A stretch of 64,000 bases of DNA from Afipia sp. Root123D2 (GCF_001425835.1 NZ_LMDP01000001.1:1117476-1181475); one strand, 5' to 3'; counted from the stretch's first letter, positions 18,428 to 26,893 are shown. Numbers and translations: made by a program. Notes: generated by a model from the letters alone, not told the origin.

Positions 18428-19411
18428 TTGGACCTAGATAACTGGTTGCCCTCATTTTACGGGTATGGAACCTTCGGAAAAAACATGGCCAACGGCTTGA
18501 TATTTAGTCTGGGAGAAGAAGCGCCTGTGCCGCCAGAGGACAGCGATTTTTCGTTTACGATCGATTTTAAGAAGGGCGAGGGTGATCCGCGAAGGGTTTT
18601 TGACGCTGCAAGTTCTCTAATCGACGGCCTCGAAGGTATTGATGAAGCTGTTGCTACATCAGTCGATGCAAAACTTAAAACCCTCATGGTTCTTGAGGAC
18701 GTTGAAGCGGGTTCACTCCGCGTTTTCTTGAAGAACATCCTCAAGCGGGTGGACGATGACGCCCTAAAATCGCTTGAATGGAAGAAGGCGGTCGGGGCCG
18801 CTCTCGTCAAGGCGAAGTACGTAGCTATCCAATATCTGAATCAGGATCAGAGCTTCGCTTCGTCCGCGCTTGATCACCTTCGCGAGGAAATGAGGTCTAT
18901 CGCGCAGGAAACCGATGTCCGGCACCTGCCAGACTATGCGCCAATCCATGAAGGGCGCCTGATTTCATCCCTCGATAAAATTCAGGACGCGAAGCGTATG
19001 TTAGGTCAGGGAGACACGCTTACAGTAGATTTGGACGGTAGCAGGTACGAAGTTGACCTTGCGAAAACATGGTCCCCTCGGGATTTCGTGCGGGACGTTC
19101 CTCAAACCAAGGAAACACACAGCGAAGGCGAGGTCATTCTTGGCATCCGGAAGCCCGATCTTTTGGGAGAATCGATGTGGCAATTCAGCCATGGTAGAGC
19201 GACCATCTCAGCGAAGGTGACTGACGATACTTGGCTTAAGAAATTTCACACCCGGCAAGTTCCGCTCTACTCCGGCGACAGCTTGAGGTGCAAAGTTATT
19301 TTCACTTACGTTTACGACGAGCGCGGCGAATTGCTGGAGCAGAAAACCGAGATTATCGAAGTGTTGGAAGTTCTGCCCGCCAATGCCCAGCAATCCGGTT
19401 TCGATTTTTAA
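18428..19411 (+). CDS. Unknown soluble protein, 327 aa (first gene of a pair)
   Basis: I do not recognise a named family. Residues 35-150 contain DFKKGEGDPRRVFDAASSLI, LEDVEAGSLRVFLKN, and a helical segment with EWKKAVGAALVKAKY. The C-terminal 130 residues look beta-rich (VDLDGSRYEVDL, GRATISAKVTDDTWL, LRCKVIFTYVYDERGELL). The start is TTG 18428 or ATG 18485. The next gene, encoding a membrane protein, begins three bases after the stop, so the two form an operon. The layout of a soluble sensor-like protein plus a small membrane protein in a mobile element resembles defence or exclusion pairs, but this is a guess. Confidence 0.7.
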   Translation: MDLDNWLPSFYGYGTFGKNMANGLIFSLGEEAPVPPEDSDFSFTIDFKKGEGDPRRVFDAASSLIDGLEGIDEAVATSVDAKLKTLMVLEDVEAGSLRVFLKNILKRVDDDALKSLEWKKAVGAALVKAKYVAIQYLNQDQSFASSALDHLREEMRSIAQETDVRHLPDYAPIHEGRLISSLDKIQDAKRMLGQGDTLTVDLDGSRYEVDLAKTWSPRDFVRDVPQTKETHSEGEVILGIRKPDLLGESMWQFSHGRATISAKVTDDTWLKKFHTRQVPLYSGDSLRCKVIFTYVYDERGELLEQKTEIIEVLEVLPANAQQSGFDF

Positions 19412-19413
19412 AC

Positions 19414-19851
19414 ATGCCCAAGCCCGTCAGCGGATCATCATTTTGGGAAATCGTCTCTGGCGCTCAGACCGAGACAATTTTTTCATGGTGCGAGAAGTTT
19501 TTTAAAGTTCTCGGATGGATTGCCATCCTAGCCGCCGTGAAATATGCGGTCGATCGGACTCATAGTCAGCTACTGTGGTTAGTGTACGGCGTTGGGAGTC
19601 TTCTCCTGACAGGCCTGCTTTTCAATCTCTCAGCACTGCTGCACGTACCTAAGTGGGAGGGTACCGTAGGATGGCGAGGTAACGCCTATCTAGGCATTAA
19701 GCTGACCGTTTGTTTCGTCGTGTTCCAGATCTTTATGCTAGGCGTCGACACTGCAATCAACGGTTTGGTCGACGCAAAAGCAAGCACTAGTCCGCCGACC
19801 GCAGCCGCTTCTCCGTCGGGCCGTCCTGAATCTCACTGCGGCGTGAAATAA
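19414..19851 (+). CDS. Membrane protein, second gene of the unknown pair
   Basis: The 145-residue product has three hydrophobic segments (about 30-48, 53-75 and 95-115: VLGWIAILAAVKYAV, LLWLVYGVGSLLLTGLLFNL, KLTVCFVVFQIFMLGV) and a Ser/Pro-rich tail. It starts two bases after the upstream stop, so it is surely co-transcribed with it. No family is recognised. From 19852 to 20040 no gene is seen. Confidence 0.6.
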   Translation: MPKPVSGSSFWEIVSGAQTETIFSWCEKFFKVLGWIAILAAVKYAVDRTHSQLLWLVYGVGSLLLTGLLFNLSALLHVPKWEGTVGWRGNAYLGIKLTVCFVVFQIFMLGVDTAINGLVDAKASTSPPTAAASPSGRPESHCGVK

Positions 19852-20040
19852 TCGCCCGCCAGCACCTCGGACTATAACGGGATTAAGTTGCCCGCTCTGG
19901 TCACAGCGCACGGACTGTCAAGGAAATCATGTCCGTTAAGACGGGTTGCGCCCAGCCAGTGAGACCTAACCCCGCAAGGGGTGACCGGGTTCGCCCGGCC
20001 TGTGCCTCTCTGGAACAAAACCTCCCCAAGACTAGCCGCG

Positions 20041-20232
20041 TCACCCTTCGGTGTGGCGCGGCATTTTTGCTATTGGACTATTGGGGATGGTCTGGATTTT
20101 TGCGGGCTTTGTAGCTTTGTCGATCACGACAATCATCATCTTCAGATGATCGTGAATTAGAACAGTGCTGTCGGTTTCTGACGCCGCTCTGATGAGGGTT
20201 CGTAGGTGCCGGAACGCTTGTGATGTTTCCAT
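20041..20232 (-). CDS. Small hypothetical protein, 63 aa
   Basis: The product is hydrophilic at the N-terminus (METSQAFRHLRTLIRAASE), then strand-like (LIHDHLKMMIVVIDKA). A GGAG precedes the start at a usable distance. On the opposite strand a GTG-started single-TM frame (WIFAGFVALSITTIIIF) overlaps it, and either could be the true gene. Confidence 0.35.
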   Translation of the reverse strand: METSQAFRHLRTLIRAASETDSTVLIHDHLKMMIVVIDKATKPAKIQTIPNSPIAKMPRHTEG

Positions 20233-20376
20233 TCGGGTGTCTCCCGCACTGACGTGGATTCCTGTGAGCGATGATTCAAGCGCGGGAGGCTGATTGGTTC
20301 CTAGACGTCTTCCCCGACGCTTGGCCGTCCCCTTAAGCGGGAGCCGGTCTTTGTATGCGCCGCCAGCTGTGGCGGC

Positions 20377-20547
20377 CTACTTCTCGCCAAGGAGCTTGCC
20401 CGTCGAGTTATTGACGAAGTGCAGCCGGGCGCAGGCCGGGCACACTACGGACGAGTAAGTGTCTTTCGTATCTTCAGGCGCGGCCGATAGCCAATGTTGC
20501 ACGTTCATGCCGGTATTGGGGCATCGAAATATAATATACCTAGCCAT
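20377..20547 (-). CDS. Small zinc-ribbon-like protein, 56 aa
   Basis: The product begins MARYIIFRCPNTGMNVQHWL and has a CPAC pair followed by ARLHFVNNSTGKLLG. One Cys early (residue 9) and the CPAC at about 37-40 suggest a treble-clef or zinc-ribbon fold. The pattern is familiar from small unnamed proteins of rhizobial genomes. It is one of a run of small genes on this strand in element 1. Confidence 0.6.
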   Translation of the reverse strand: MARYIIFRCPNTGMNVQHWLSAAPEDTKDTYSSVVCPACARLHFVNNSTGKLLGEK

Positions 20548-20687
20548 GGTCGACACGGTGCCATGGTCACAGCTTACAAAAAACTCCGTAGCATTACTGA
20601 GTGTGTCTTGGATCGGGGCGCACGCTATCCGGGCTTGATGGGATTTCTTTAGCCTCTTCCTCGCCTATTGACGTATTGTCTGCGTTC

Positions 20688-20818
20688 CATCAGCCAAAAG
20701 AGTGAAGGTGACAGCGGGTCATGGGCCGTTCGCTTAGCTGCCGTTCATATCGACAGTGTAGGGCCGCGCTTTCCGGCTAGTTGCATTTTGGAAGACGTTT
20801 CAGTCACTGCCGCCGCGG
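20688..20818. repeat. Non-coding block shared with element 2
   Basis: About 130 bases, opening CTGCGTTCCATCAGC and closing CGTTTCAGTCACTGCCGCCGC, align with 51059-51190 in element 2 across several conserved patches, with small gaps. In both elements the block lies just downstream of a minus-strand CxxC micro-gene (20846 and 51237). No open frame is shared, so it may be an RNA or regulatory sequence. Confidence 0.55.
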
Positions 20819-20845
20819 GAATATTCGCGTCTTTTGCGTGGCGAT

Positions 20846-21028
20846 CTATCCCCCTTCTAGCGGCAGGATGGCTTTCATCAGATTGGTAATTTCTGGCATG
20901 TGGAGTGGATCGGGTCGGTCGCAATCAAGGCACTGCCATGTGCGCGGTTTTTTTCCACCAACTTGCAGGGCAAACACCTTGCGCTGATGACATTGCGGAC
21001 AGATTGGACGGTTTTCTGAATTGGGCAT
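20846..21028 (-). CDS. Small double-CxxC zinc-ribbon protein (paralogue of 51237)
   Basis: The 60-residue product has CPQC and CLDC pairs about 22 residues apart, the spacing of a zinc ribbon, then MPEITNLMKAILPLEGG. The element 2 protein at 51237-51419 has the same plan (CPTC, CYRC, then VRKLMQAVKPL). I chose MPNSENRPIC as the start. A DNA, RNA or protein docking role is possible but not shown. Confidence 0.65.
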   Translation of the reverse strand: MPNSENRPICPQCHQRKVFALQVGGKKPRTWQCLDCDRPDPLHMPEITNLMKAILPLEGG

Positions 21029-21178
21029 AAGCAACTCCCTGTTGGGCGGGAGCGCAATTGACGTTCTCACACCGATAGAAGCCGCGGGCAGGTCGGTGAT
21101 GACTGCAGTGTCTACCGGTCTATGCTGGGTTGCGAGTCGTTTATTTCAATTCCGAATGGAACAATCCGCCAACGGACT

Positions 21179-21331
21179 TTACGTGCTGCTTTCCGCGGAT
21201 TGTGCGAGCTTAAGCCACTCCTCGGCTATTATAAGCCACGCTTCTTTTTCGAGTCCGCTGACAGATTTCTCCGCCTTCAGCCGGGCGGCTTCAGCTCTTC
21301 TGCGGAAGTCGGCAGCTTCGCTCGCGCTCAT
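21179..21331 (-). CDS. Small helical protein, 50 aa
   Basis: The product is MSASEAADFRRRAEAARLKAEK…, then EAWLIIAEEWLKLAQ. It has the amphipathic pattern of the many short unnamed rhizobial proteins with RRRAEE…WLxLAE. No function is known. The frame is clean and preceded by minus-strand neighbours of similar kind. Confidence 0.5.
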   Translation of the reverse strand: MSASEAADFRRRAEAARLKAEKSVSGLEKEAWLIIAEEWLKLAQSAESST

Positions 21332-21393
21332 ACGCGGATAACTCGAAACGACCAAAGGAGATCGCTGGCGGCATCAAAATGTCGTGGAAGCGA

Positions 21394-21480
21394 CTAGCGA
21401 TAAATCACCCGGAGGATACCGGCGGACCAAATTGCGATTGCACAGCCGAACCCCACGATCAGCGGCAGAATGTCAGCCAT
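21394..21480 (-). CDS. Single-TM micropeptide, 28 aa (paralogue of 51668 C-terminus)
   Basis: The product MADILPLIVGFGCAIAIWSAG… ending VIYR is nearly identical to the last 27 residues of the element 2 protein at 51668-51877 (LLPLIVGFGCAIAMWSAG…VIYR). Here the soluble N-terminal part is absent. Conservation of the TM segment down to its last residues suggests it is translated and selected. Confidence 0.55.
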   Translation of the reverse strand: MADILPLIVGFGCAIAIWSAGILRVIYR

Positions 21481-21636
21481 GTTAGCGGCCGCCTTCTGCG
21501 CTTTACGTATTCATCGCTCATGGTGGGAACGTATTCTAAAAGGCGGCGTTATGTCGACACCACGCATATGCCCCAACTGGCCCGGTTCGGCCTTACACCG
21601 GATCGGGCTTTTTGTTTCCAGTTGGCTTGAAGCCCC

Positions 21637-21717
21637 GTCAAGATTGGCCTGACGATCGCTATGCTGATATCTATCGGCCTTGCGGTCTATTGGCTGTTCC
21701 CGAGTCGGCGACGATAA
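21637..21717 (+). pseudogene. Degenerate copy of the 18298 TM micropeptide
   Basis: The frame VKIGLTIAMLISIGLAVYWL and its DNA closely match 18310-18387, but the ATG of the first copy is replaced and an in-frame TGA precedes it. Translation could still begin at ATG 21661, giving 18 residues. Probably a decayed internal duplication. Confidence 0.5.
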
Positions 21718-21748
21718 ACCGGCGAGGCCGCCGCCCACTTAAGCGGCC

Positions 21749-21886
21749 TTACTGTTTCGGCTTTGGCTCCTTTGCCATTTCATCCCGGATCAATTCGAGC
21801 AGACATTTGCGCTTGCTCTCATCGGTCGTCTCATCAAGCACCTTTCGGAAAAGCTTGAGATTCTCCGTATGGATGAAGTTGTCCAT
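21749..21886 (-). CDS. Small helical protein, 45 aa
   Basis: MDNFIHTENLKLFRKVLDET…, then KRKCLLELIRDEMAKEP, preceded by AAGGAGG. It matches the general pattern of a very common short rhizobial family (an FRKxL…QRxxLLxLLxxEEAK plan). Function unknown. Confidence 0.6.
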   Translation of the reverse strand: MDNFIHTENLKLFRKVLDETTDESKRKCLLELIRDEMAKEPKPKQ

Positions 21887-22019
21887 CGCGGCCTCCTTTA
21901 AGGGGCCAGAGTACGATCGGGGACGCTGCGCCTACGGTTAAAGCAGGCCAGTCCCGAGCGGTGATACAGGTTAACCCCTGTGGCACGGATAGGTTGCTGC
22001 CATCAAACTTCCGAGTGAC

Positions 22020-22175
22020 CTAATGCGGCTTTTCACCCGGCGGGCCATCCTCTTTGAGGAGCCTGACCAAGTCCGACAGTGATGAGTGGTCGTCACTCTT
22101 TTGAAGCGGTGCTTCAATATCCGGCTTGGGAAATAACCACCGCCGAAGCCGGCCCGCAAAATCAAATAAGCTCAT
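22020..22175 (-). CDS. Small protein, 51 aa (paralogue of 51979)
   Basis: The product starts MSLFDFAGRLRRWLFPKPD and continues DDHSSLSDLVRLLKEDGPP. The element 2 protein at 51979-52134 has the same length and shares RLRRWL and DHSSLSDLVRLLKED. An amphipathic N-terminus plus an acidic helix suggests a membrane-surface or protein-binding peptide. Its function is unknown. Confidence 0.65.
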   Translation of the reverse strand: MSLFDFAGRLRRWLFPKPDIEAPLQKSDDHSSLSDLVRLLKEDGPPGEKPH

Positions 22176-22358
22176 AGCCAACCGCCTTAGTGTTAGTAGG
22201 CGCGACGCTTTCAGAGCCGATTGGTTTCATGGAACCGCAAAAATAGCGCGCTCGTTTTCCCTACCGCGTCACGGTAATTGATCGCGGCCAGACTAGGCCC
22301 CAGCGGTTGCTGGGGCCTTTACCGCGTCGGGAATTCGGGAAGTCATGTCGCAGACAGC

Positions 22359-22544
22359 TTAGCGCCATAACCGATTGAGTCGGCGGTCGGCATCTCTGAC
22401 TTGCTCGGCAGTCGAAACCTCACGTATCAGGCGCGAGATTCGCCACGTTTCCAAATCGCCATCTCTTATGGCCTCTTGGCGCAATTTATACGCCATCTCT
22501 TTCAAACGCCGCCTGACCTTCGCTGCATCGTATAATTGGCCCAT
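22359..22544 (-). CDS. Small helical protein, 61 aa
   Basis: Highly charged and helical: AAKVRRRLKEMAYKLRQEAI, then ISRLIREVSTAEQVRDADRRL. No family is recognised. It stands alone. 22176-22358 has no gene I can support. Confidence 0.45.
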   Translation of the reverse strand: MGQLYDAAKVRRRLKEMAYKLRQEAIRDGDLETWRISRLIREVSTAEQVRDADRRLNRLWR

Positions 22545-22694
22545 GAGGGAACTCCCGATTGCGCACAGTAGATTCCGGAGCGCGGCGAAAGTTCGACGGC
22601 GACCGAGCCAATGGTTAATGCGAAGAAACGAATATTGGAGGCTAATGAATCAAACATCGCGTTTCGATATAGCGATGGCTGTCGTCAAAATAGA

Positions 22695-22714
22695 AACCCC
22701 GCCGGAGCGGGGTT
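22695..22714 (-). terminator. Intrinsic terminator of cspA
   Basis: The stem AACCCCGC/GCGGGGTT has a four-base loop. On the minus strand it is followed by TTTCTATTTT. It sits 27 bases after the stop of the cold-shock gene, the right place and direction. Confidence 0.75.
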
Positions 22715-22740
22715 AGGAATTTAATGGGACATTCGAGGGC

Positions 22741-22944
22741 TTAACCTACCCGGAGGTTGCCGGCTGACTCTTTCCCGCGATCCTGGATGATCTCATAGCT
22801 GACCTTCGCGCCTTCATTCAGCCCTGAAAGACCGGCTTTCTCGACCGCTGAAATATGTACGAAGACGTCCTTGCCGCCGCCGTCCGGCTGGATGAAGCCG
22901 AAGCCTTTGGTTGGATTGAACCACTTCACGGTACCTGTAGCCAC
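22741..22944 (-). CDS. Cold-shock domain protein, CspA type
   Basis: A 67-residue single cold-shock domain with both RNA-binding motifs: KGFGFIQPD (RNP1) and VFVHISAVE (RNP2), after [11 protein letters not shown]. It binds single-stranded RNA or DNA. It is followed by a terminator, so it is probably monocistronic. Chromosomes of this group have several csp genes; this is an extra copy on the element. A more diverged cold-shock-like protein is in element 2 (48382). Confidence 0.92.
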   Translation of the reverse strand: MATGTVKWFNPTKGFGFIQPDGGGKDVFVHISAVEKAGLSGLNEGAKVSYEIIQDRGKESAGNLRVG

Positions 22945-23121
22945 GGTTCACTCTCCTAGAGTTATTGGCTTATATCAAGCCAGCATTATCGGCTTATTAC
23001 AAGCCACCCTCGGGCAGCTCATCTCAAGAAAATCCCGCCGGAGTGATTGGGGATTCGCTTCGTGAGCCGGTGGTTGGGCCGATGCTTGGGAACTGATAGT
23101 CTCGAACTGAGGGGAGCAGGC

Positions 23122-23301
23122 ATGACCGAAATACCGATAACCCCGGCACAGATGGCCGACGCCTTGAAGATGCGCGCTTATCGAGCGAAGTCGCCCACCG
23201 AGCGGTTCAAGCTTTTGCGTCAGGCCCAGCAGCTTGGGACCGAGGCGAATATCGACAAGTGGGTTTCGTCGCCCGGCCTCAAGCCGCCGGAAGAGGAATA
23301 G
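23122..23301 (+). CDS. Small hypothetical protein, 59 aa
   Basis: ITPAQMADALKMRAYRAKSP, then ERFKLLRQAQQLGTEAN, mostly helical, with a GGGGAG ribosome site upstream. No function is known. A longer frame upstream is unlikely. 23302-23481 is empty. Confidence 0.5.
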   Translation: MTEIPITPAQMADALKMRAYRAKSPTERFKLLRQAQQLGTEANIDKWVSSPGLKPPEEE

Positions 23302-23481
23302 CGTCAGCGAAAAATGACCCGGTTGATGCCAGCGGCCAAGCAGTCGCTCCGCCCGATGCGGGCTTGATCTTCGGCACAATCGGCAGGTCGTGCAGTTCGG
23401 CCGGAGGTATTATAGACTGATGCGCGACGCCAGCAGGTTCGAAATGAAAGTGCGTGATGCTCAAGCTGATTCTAAGTGATA

Positions 23482-24696
23482 TCAATCGAAGCGGACAGGC
23501 AATCCAGCCAGAGCGCGAATACCCAGCCGCTTGCGCCAGCGAATATCCACCCGTCTATCAATTCGGAGGTTGGGGAAGCGGCTGATAAGTCGCTCAAATC
23601 CGACCGCGACCTCCGCTCGGGCGAGTTGAAATCCGAGGCAAAAATGCACGCCGGTGCCGAACGAAAGGTGGGGATTTGGGTGGCGCTTAATATCGAATTC
23701 ATGCGGCCGCTCGAACTTCGCAGGATCGCAGTTTGCCGCCGCGAGATATGCGGCGAACATATCGCCGCGGCGGAATTGCCGCCCATGCCAAATCAGATCG
23801 CGAACCGCGAAGCGAGGCTTGGTCATCTGCACCGGCGACACGTAGCGAAGGCATTCCTCGACGCAAGTCGGCAGCAACCCCAGATCATTGCGCAGTCCGT
23901 GCAATTGCTCTTCATTCGACAGCAGCGCGAAGAGTCCTCCTGAAATCAGATGGGTTGTCGTTTCTTGCCCCGCACCGAAGAGCAGGAAGATCATCGATAC
24001 TAACTCGTCCTCAGTTAGTCTGTGGCCATCGATTTCAGTGTCACGCAGCGCAGCAATGAGACCGTCAGATCGCGCTCCGCTACCATGTCTTGAAACGCGC
24101 CGAAGATATCGGACGACGCTGATCACGCCCGGAATAGCGCGCACGACGGAGTAAATGTTCGCGGTATCCTTTAAACCGCCAAGCCAATTCTTGAATCGAT
24201 CGTGATCCTGTTCCGGAAGCCCGAGCATTGCACAGATCACCGAAAGAGGCAGATCGCGGCAGAACTCGGCCATCAGATCGGCCTCTGTCCTTCCTTCCAG
24301 TCGGGCAACAAGCCGATCAGCCGTCTCTTCGATCATCGGCTTTAGAACTGCAATAGTGCGCCGCTGGAAGGCCTGATCGACGAGCCCTCGCAGGCGACGG
24401 TGCTCGGGATCGTCGTGGCCCAGCATGTTCAAGGCTAGAAGGCCAACCGTTTTCGGCAGGACCTTCAATACCCGCTCCTGTGTCCTGCTTCCTGCGTTAG
24501 CGGGATCGCGAGCAAAATCTTCGTAGTTCTTCAGCAATTCTGCGCAGCTATCGTGGGTCACCGCAAGCCAGGTGCGTCCCACAATCGGAAGCCTCATGCA
24601 AACCAAAGGGTTCTCTGCTCGCATGCGGTCAAGGGTGGGAAACGGATCGGCGTGGAAATCGGGAGACAAGATGTCGAACCGTTGCTTCTCAGACAT
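23482..24696 (-). CDS. Cytochrome P450
   Basis: A bacterial class I P450 of about 404 residues. Visible are the I-helix oxygen-activation motif FGAGQETTTHL, the ExxR in VEECLRYVSP and the heme-cysteine loop LSFGTGVHFCLGFQLA. I took MSEKQRFDIL as the start because residues upstream in the open frame are not P450-like. No ferredoxin or reductase gene lies beside it, so electrons must come from host partners. The substrate is unknown. It is divergent from nhaA. Confidence 0.94.
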   Translation of the reverse strand: MSEKQRFDILSPDFHADPFPTLDRMRAENPLVCMRLPIVGRTWLAVTHDSCAELLKNYEDFARDPANAGSRTQERVLKVLPKTVGLLALNMLGHDDPEHRRLRGLVDQAFQRRTIAVLKPMIEETADRLVARLEGRTEADLMAEFCRDLPLSVICAMLGLPEQDHDRFKNWLGGLKDTANIYSVVRAIPGVISVVRYLRRVSRHGSGARSDGLIAALRDTEIDGHRLTEDELVSMIFLLFGAGQETTTHLISGGLFALLSNEEQLHGLRNDLGLLPTCVEECLRYVSPVQMTKPRFAVRDLIWHGRQFRRGDMFAAYLAAANCDPAKFERPHEFDIKRHPNPHLSFGTGVHFCLGFQLARAEVAVGFERLISRFPNLRIDRRVDIRWRKRLGIRALAGLPVRFD

Positions 24697-24827
24697 ATCT
24701 ATTCTCACGTTTGTCGGCGATTCCAGCGTAACGCAGTGGCCGCCACTTTTGTAATTGTCAGGTTCTGCCAAGACCGTTGAAAGGTTCCTCAGATCGCGAC
24801 ATTTGAACAGTTGCCGTTGGCGATGCG

Positions 24828-26045
24828 TTGTGGCAACCGGGCCGGATGCATCCAGATCCTTCAAGAAGCCGTCCCGCGTCTGCTCTTCGTGATCTGCTTA
24901 CCGGCGAGGCGGCCGGCGGCATAATCCTAATGCTGGCGGCAGCCCTTGCGTTACTGATCGCCAATTCGACTTTCGCGCCGTATTATTTTAAGGCGTTACA
25001 CGTCGAGGTCGCCGGTCTTACCTTGATTCATTGGACCAACGATGGATTGATGGCGATATTTTTTTTGCTCGTTGGTCTGGAGATCAAACGGGAATTTCTC
25101 GAAGGTCAACTTGCTACCTGGCAGCGCCGCATCTTGCCTGGCATAGCAGCGATCGGCGGCATGATCGTGCCGGGACTCGTCTTTATTGCATTCAATGGCA
25201 TCAGCGGGGCGACCTCTCGCGGTTGGGCAATTCCAACGGCAACCGATATTGCTTTTGCTTTAGGTGCAATCGCTCTTTTAGGTAGTCGCGTACCCGTTTC
25301 TCTCAAGATTTTTTTGACGGCGCTCGCTATTTTAGATGACCTCGGGGCGATCATTATCATCGCGTTAGTTTATACAGATCGACTTTCAGTAGCTTGGCTT
25401 CTTTCAGCGACCGTTGTGATCGGCGTACTGATTTTGCTCATGCGCTCCCGAGTTCGGCTGTTGTCGCCTTATCTGTTCCTCGGCCTCCTGCTGTGGATAT
25501 TCACATTGAAGTCTGGCGTTCACGCGACCCTCGCCGGTGTTGTGCTTGCTTTAACAATTCCGTTGCCCCCGAAACGTGAAAATTCTAGTTCTGCTCGACC
25601 GCTGTTAATTCTTGAGCATGCGCTTCAGCGTTGGGTGGCTTATCTAATCGTACCGATCTTCGGATTTGCCAACGCGGGTCTTTCATTTTCGGGAATGGAC
25701 TGGAAAGTGGCTTCCTCTCCAGTAACCCTCGGCATAGCGTTGGGGCTTTTTTTGGGGAAGCAAGCCGGAGTATTTTTAACAACCTGGGCTGTGGTAAGAG
25801 CTAAGCTCGCGACACGCCCCGACGGTGCCAGCTGGACACAAGTCTACGGGGTGTCACTTCTCTGCGGCATCGGCTTCACTATGAGTTTATTTATTGGCCT
25901 GCTTGCATTTCCCGATAATGAAGCGTTGCTAAAAGAAGTGAAGTTAGGCGTCCTCATGGGTTCGGCGCTCGCCGGCTTAGCAGGGGTAATGGTGTTGGTG
26001 TTCGCCGCTCGACCAATCAACAGAATGGCGCGCAATAATGGATAA
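24828..26045 (+). CDS. nhaA: Na+/H+ antiporter NhaA
   Basis: NhaA exchanges cytoplasmic Na+ for protons and supports salt and pH tolerance. Family motifs are clear: IHWTNDGLMAIFFLLVGLEIKREF, PTATDIAFALG and the ion-binding Asp pair in AILDDLGAII. About twelve membrane segments are visible. The start is 24828 or 24846. The stop overlaps a 40-residue membrane peptide (ATGGATAA). It is AT-richer than core genes, so probably imported. NhaA in this setting is likely cargo giving stress tolerance. Confidence 0.95.
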   Translation: MWQPGRMHPDPSRSRPASALRDLLTGEAAGGIILMLAAALALLIANSTFAPYYFKALHVEVAGLTLIHWTNDGLMAIFFLLVGLEIKREFLEGQLATWQRRILPGIAAIGGMIVPGLVFIAFNGISGATSRGWAIPTATDIAFALGAIALLGSRVPVSLKIFLTALAILDDLGAIIIIALVYTDRLSVAWLLSATVVIGVLILLMRSRVRLLSPYLFLGLLLWIFTLKSGVHATLAGVVLALTIPLPPKRENSSSARPLLILEHALQRWVAYLIVPIFGFANAGLSFSGMDWKVASSPVTLGIALGLFLGKQAGVFLTTWAVVRAKLATRPDGASWTQVYGVSLLCGIGFTMSLFIGLLAFPDNEALLKEVKLGVLMGSALAGLAGVMVLVFAARPINRMARNNG

Positions 26046-26160
26046 ACGGTTGTCGCAGAAAAGGGGTGCCGGGTCGGTCGTGATCGCGATCTTGATAGCC
26101 GTGGCTGCACTGCTTGCCTTAGGCTTCGCAGTTGGCTTGCTTGTAGATGTTCAAAACTAA
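26038..26160 (+). CDS. NhaA-coupled single-TM peptide, 40 aa
   Basis: The ATG lies eight bases inside the nhaA stop region. The product has a basic start (MDKRLSQKRG) and one long helix (VVIAILIAVAALLALGFAVGLLV). Tight overlap suggests co-translation with the antiporter and perhaps a small regulatory subunit. No known family. Confidence 0.5.
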   Translation: MDKRLSQKRGAGSVVIAILIAVAALLALGFAVGLLVDVQN

Positions 26161-26190
26161 CGACTTTCTGCGGCTCCCGCTGCGCTGATT

Positions 26191-26385
26191 TCAAATTTGC
26201 ATGATGGCGGCAATCAGAGTGGCGAGACCGGACGCGATGAATATCAGTACCAGTGAGGGATAAAGAAGCACTGCCGCTTCGAAGCGGAGAAAACGGGGGC
26301 TGTTTCCCGCTTTATCGGGTAATCCCACGAAGGTGAGCACGCCGGCAATTGTCAACAGTGCAAACGCTAATAGAAACTTATTCAT
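26191..26385 (-). CDS. Small two-TM membrane protein, 64 aa
   Basis: Two hydrophobic segments (LLAFALLTIAGVLTFVGL and LLYPSLVLIFIASGLATLI) are separated by a basic loop. No family is recognised. The start overlaps (ATGA) the end of the frame at 26382-26744. Confidence 0.5.
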   Translation of the reverse strand: MNKFLLAFALLTIAGVLTFVGLPDKAGNSPRFLRFEAAVLLYPSLVLIFIASGLATLIAAIMQI

Positions 26386-26744
26386 GGCCGCCTCGTCTCA
26401 GCGGTGGTCGTCGACGGGATCTTAGCATTGCTTTCACAATACACCTGTATTCTTTTGATCCTTCCAGGGTCGGCCGTTTTGAACGCGGTCTTCACCGAGG
26501 TGACCGGCTTCCCGTTGAACTCGACGAAAATGCAGGGCATCGGGATTGATGGCGATGCCAGCGGCGCAAATGTGCCAGCAGGCGCTCCGGCAGCGGGACG
26601 GTAGGCTGGCACTTCTTCGTCGTTGCCGCGCCTTTCTTCCGACGATAAAACCGCCCGCGATCCAGAACCACGTAGGCCCGGCCGACGAGTAGTCATCATC
26701 TCGGTCAGCTGCCGAGGCTCGCTCTCACGTTGTCGCCTAGCCAT
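26382..26744 (-). pseudogene. Possible tyrosine-recombinase remnant
   Basis: Only a short stretch, IFVEFNGKPVTSVKTAFKTA, looks like the region just before the HxxR box of rhizobial tyrosine integrases. The rest is low-complexity and the catalytic residues are missing. A plus-strand frame (26404-26604) competes for the same DNA. Weak call. Confidence 0.25.
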
Positions 26745-26893
26745 TCGGCGAGGTTTGCGCAGCGTCTCATGTCATCAGCCATGGTCAACAATCGTTGGCG
26801 CGTCGATCCCGGCGAGAAAAAATAGGCTTCGTCCTCGGCAGTATCGGCAAGCTCGCGAAGTCTCACCGGCGGCAGATCGACGATCTCACTCAT
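26705..26893 (-). CDS. Small helical protein, 62 aa (paralogue of 52171)
   Basis: VRLRELADTAEDEAYFF… then MADDMRRCANLAEWLG. The element 2 protein at 52171-52386 shares the plan ELHEIADAAEDEA, MRRQANLAQW. I chose MSEIVDLPPV as the start. Function unknown. Presence in both elements argues for a selected accessory gene. Confidence 0.6.
   Translation of the reverse strand: MSEIVDLPPVRLRELADTAEDEAYFFSPGSTRQRLLTMADDMRRCANLAEWLGDNVRASLGS

Noticed and set aside
20052-20153. Plus-strand GTG-started single-TM frame
   Set aside because: Overlaps the minus-strand 63-aa frame; no ribosome site. Kept only as an alternative in that entry.
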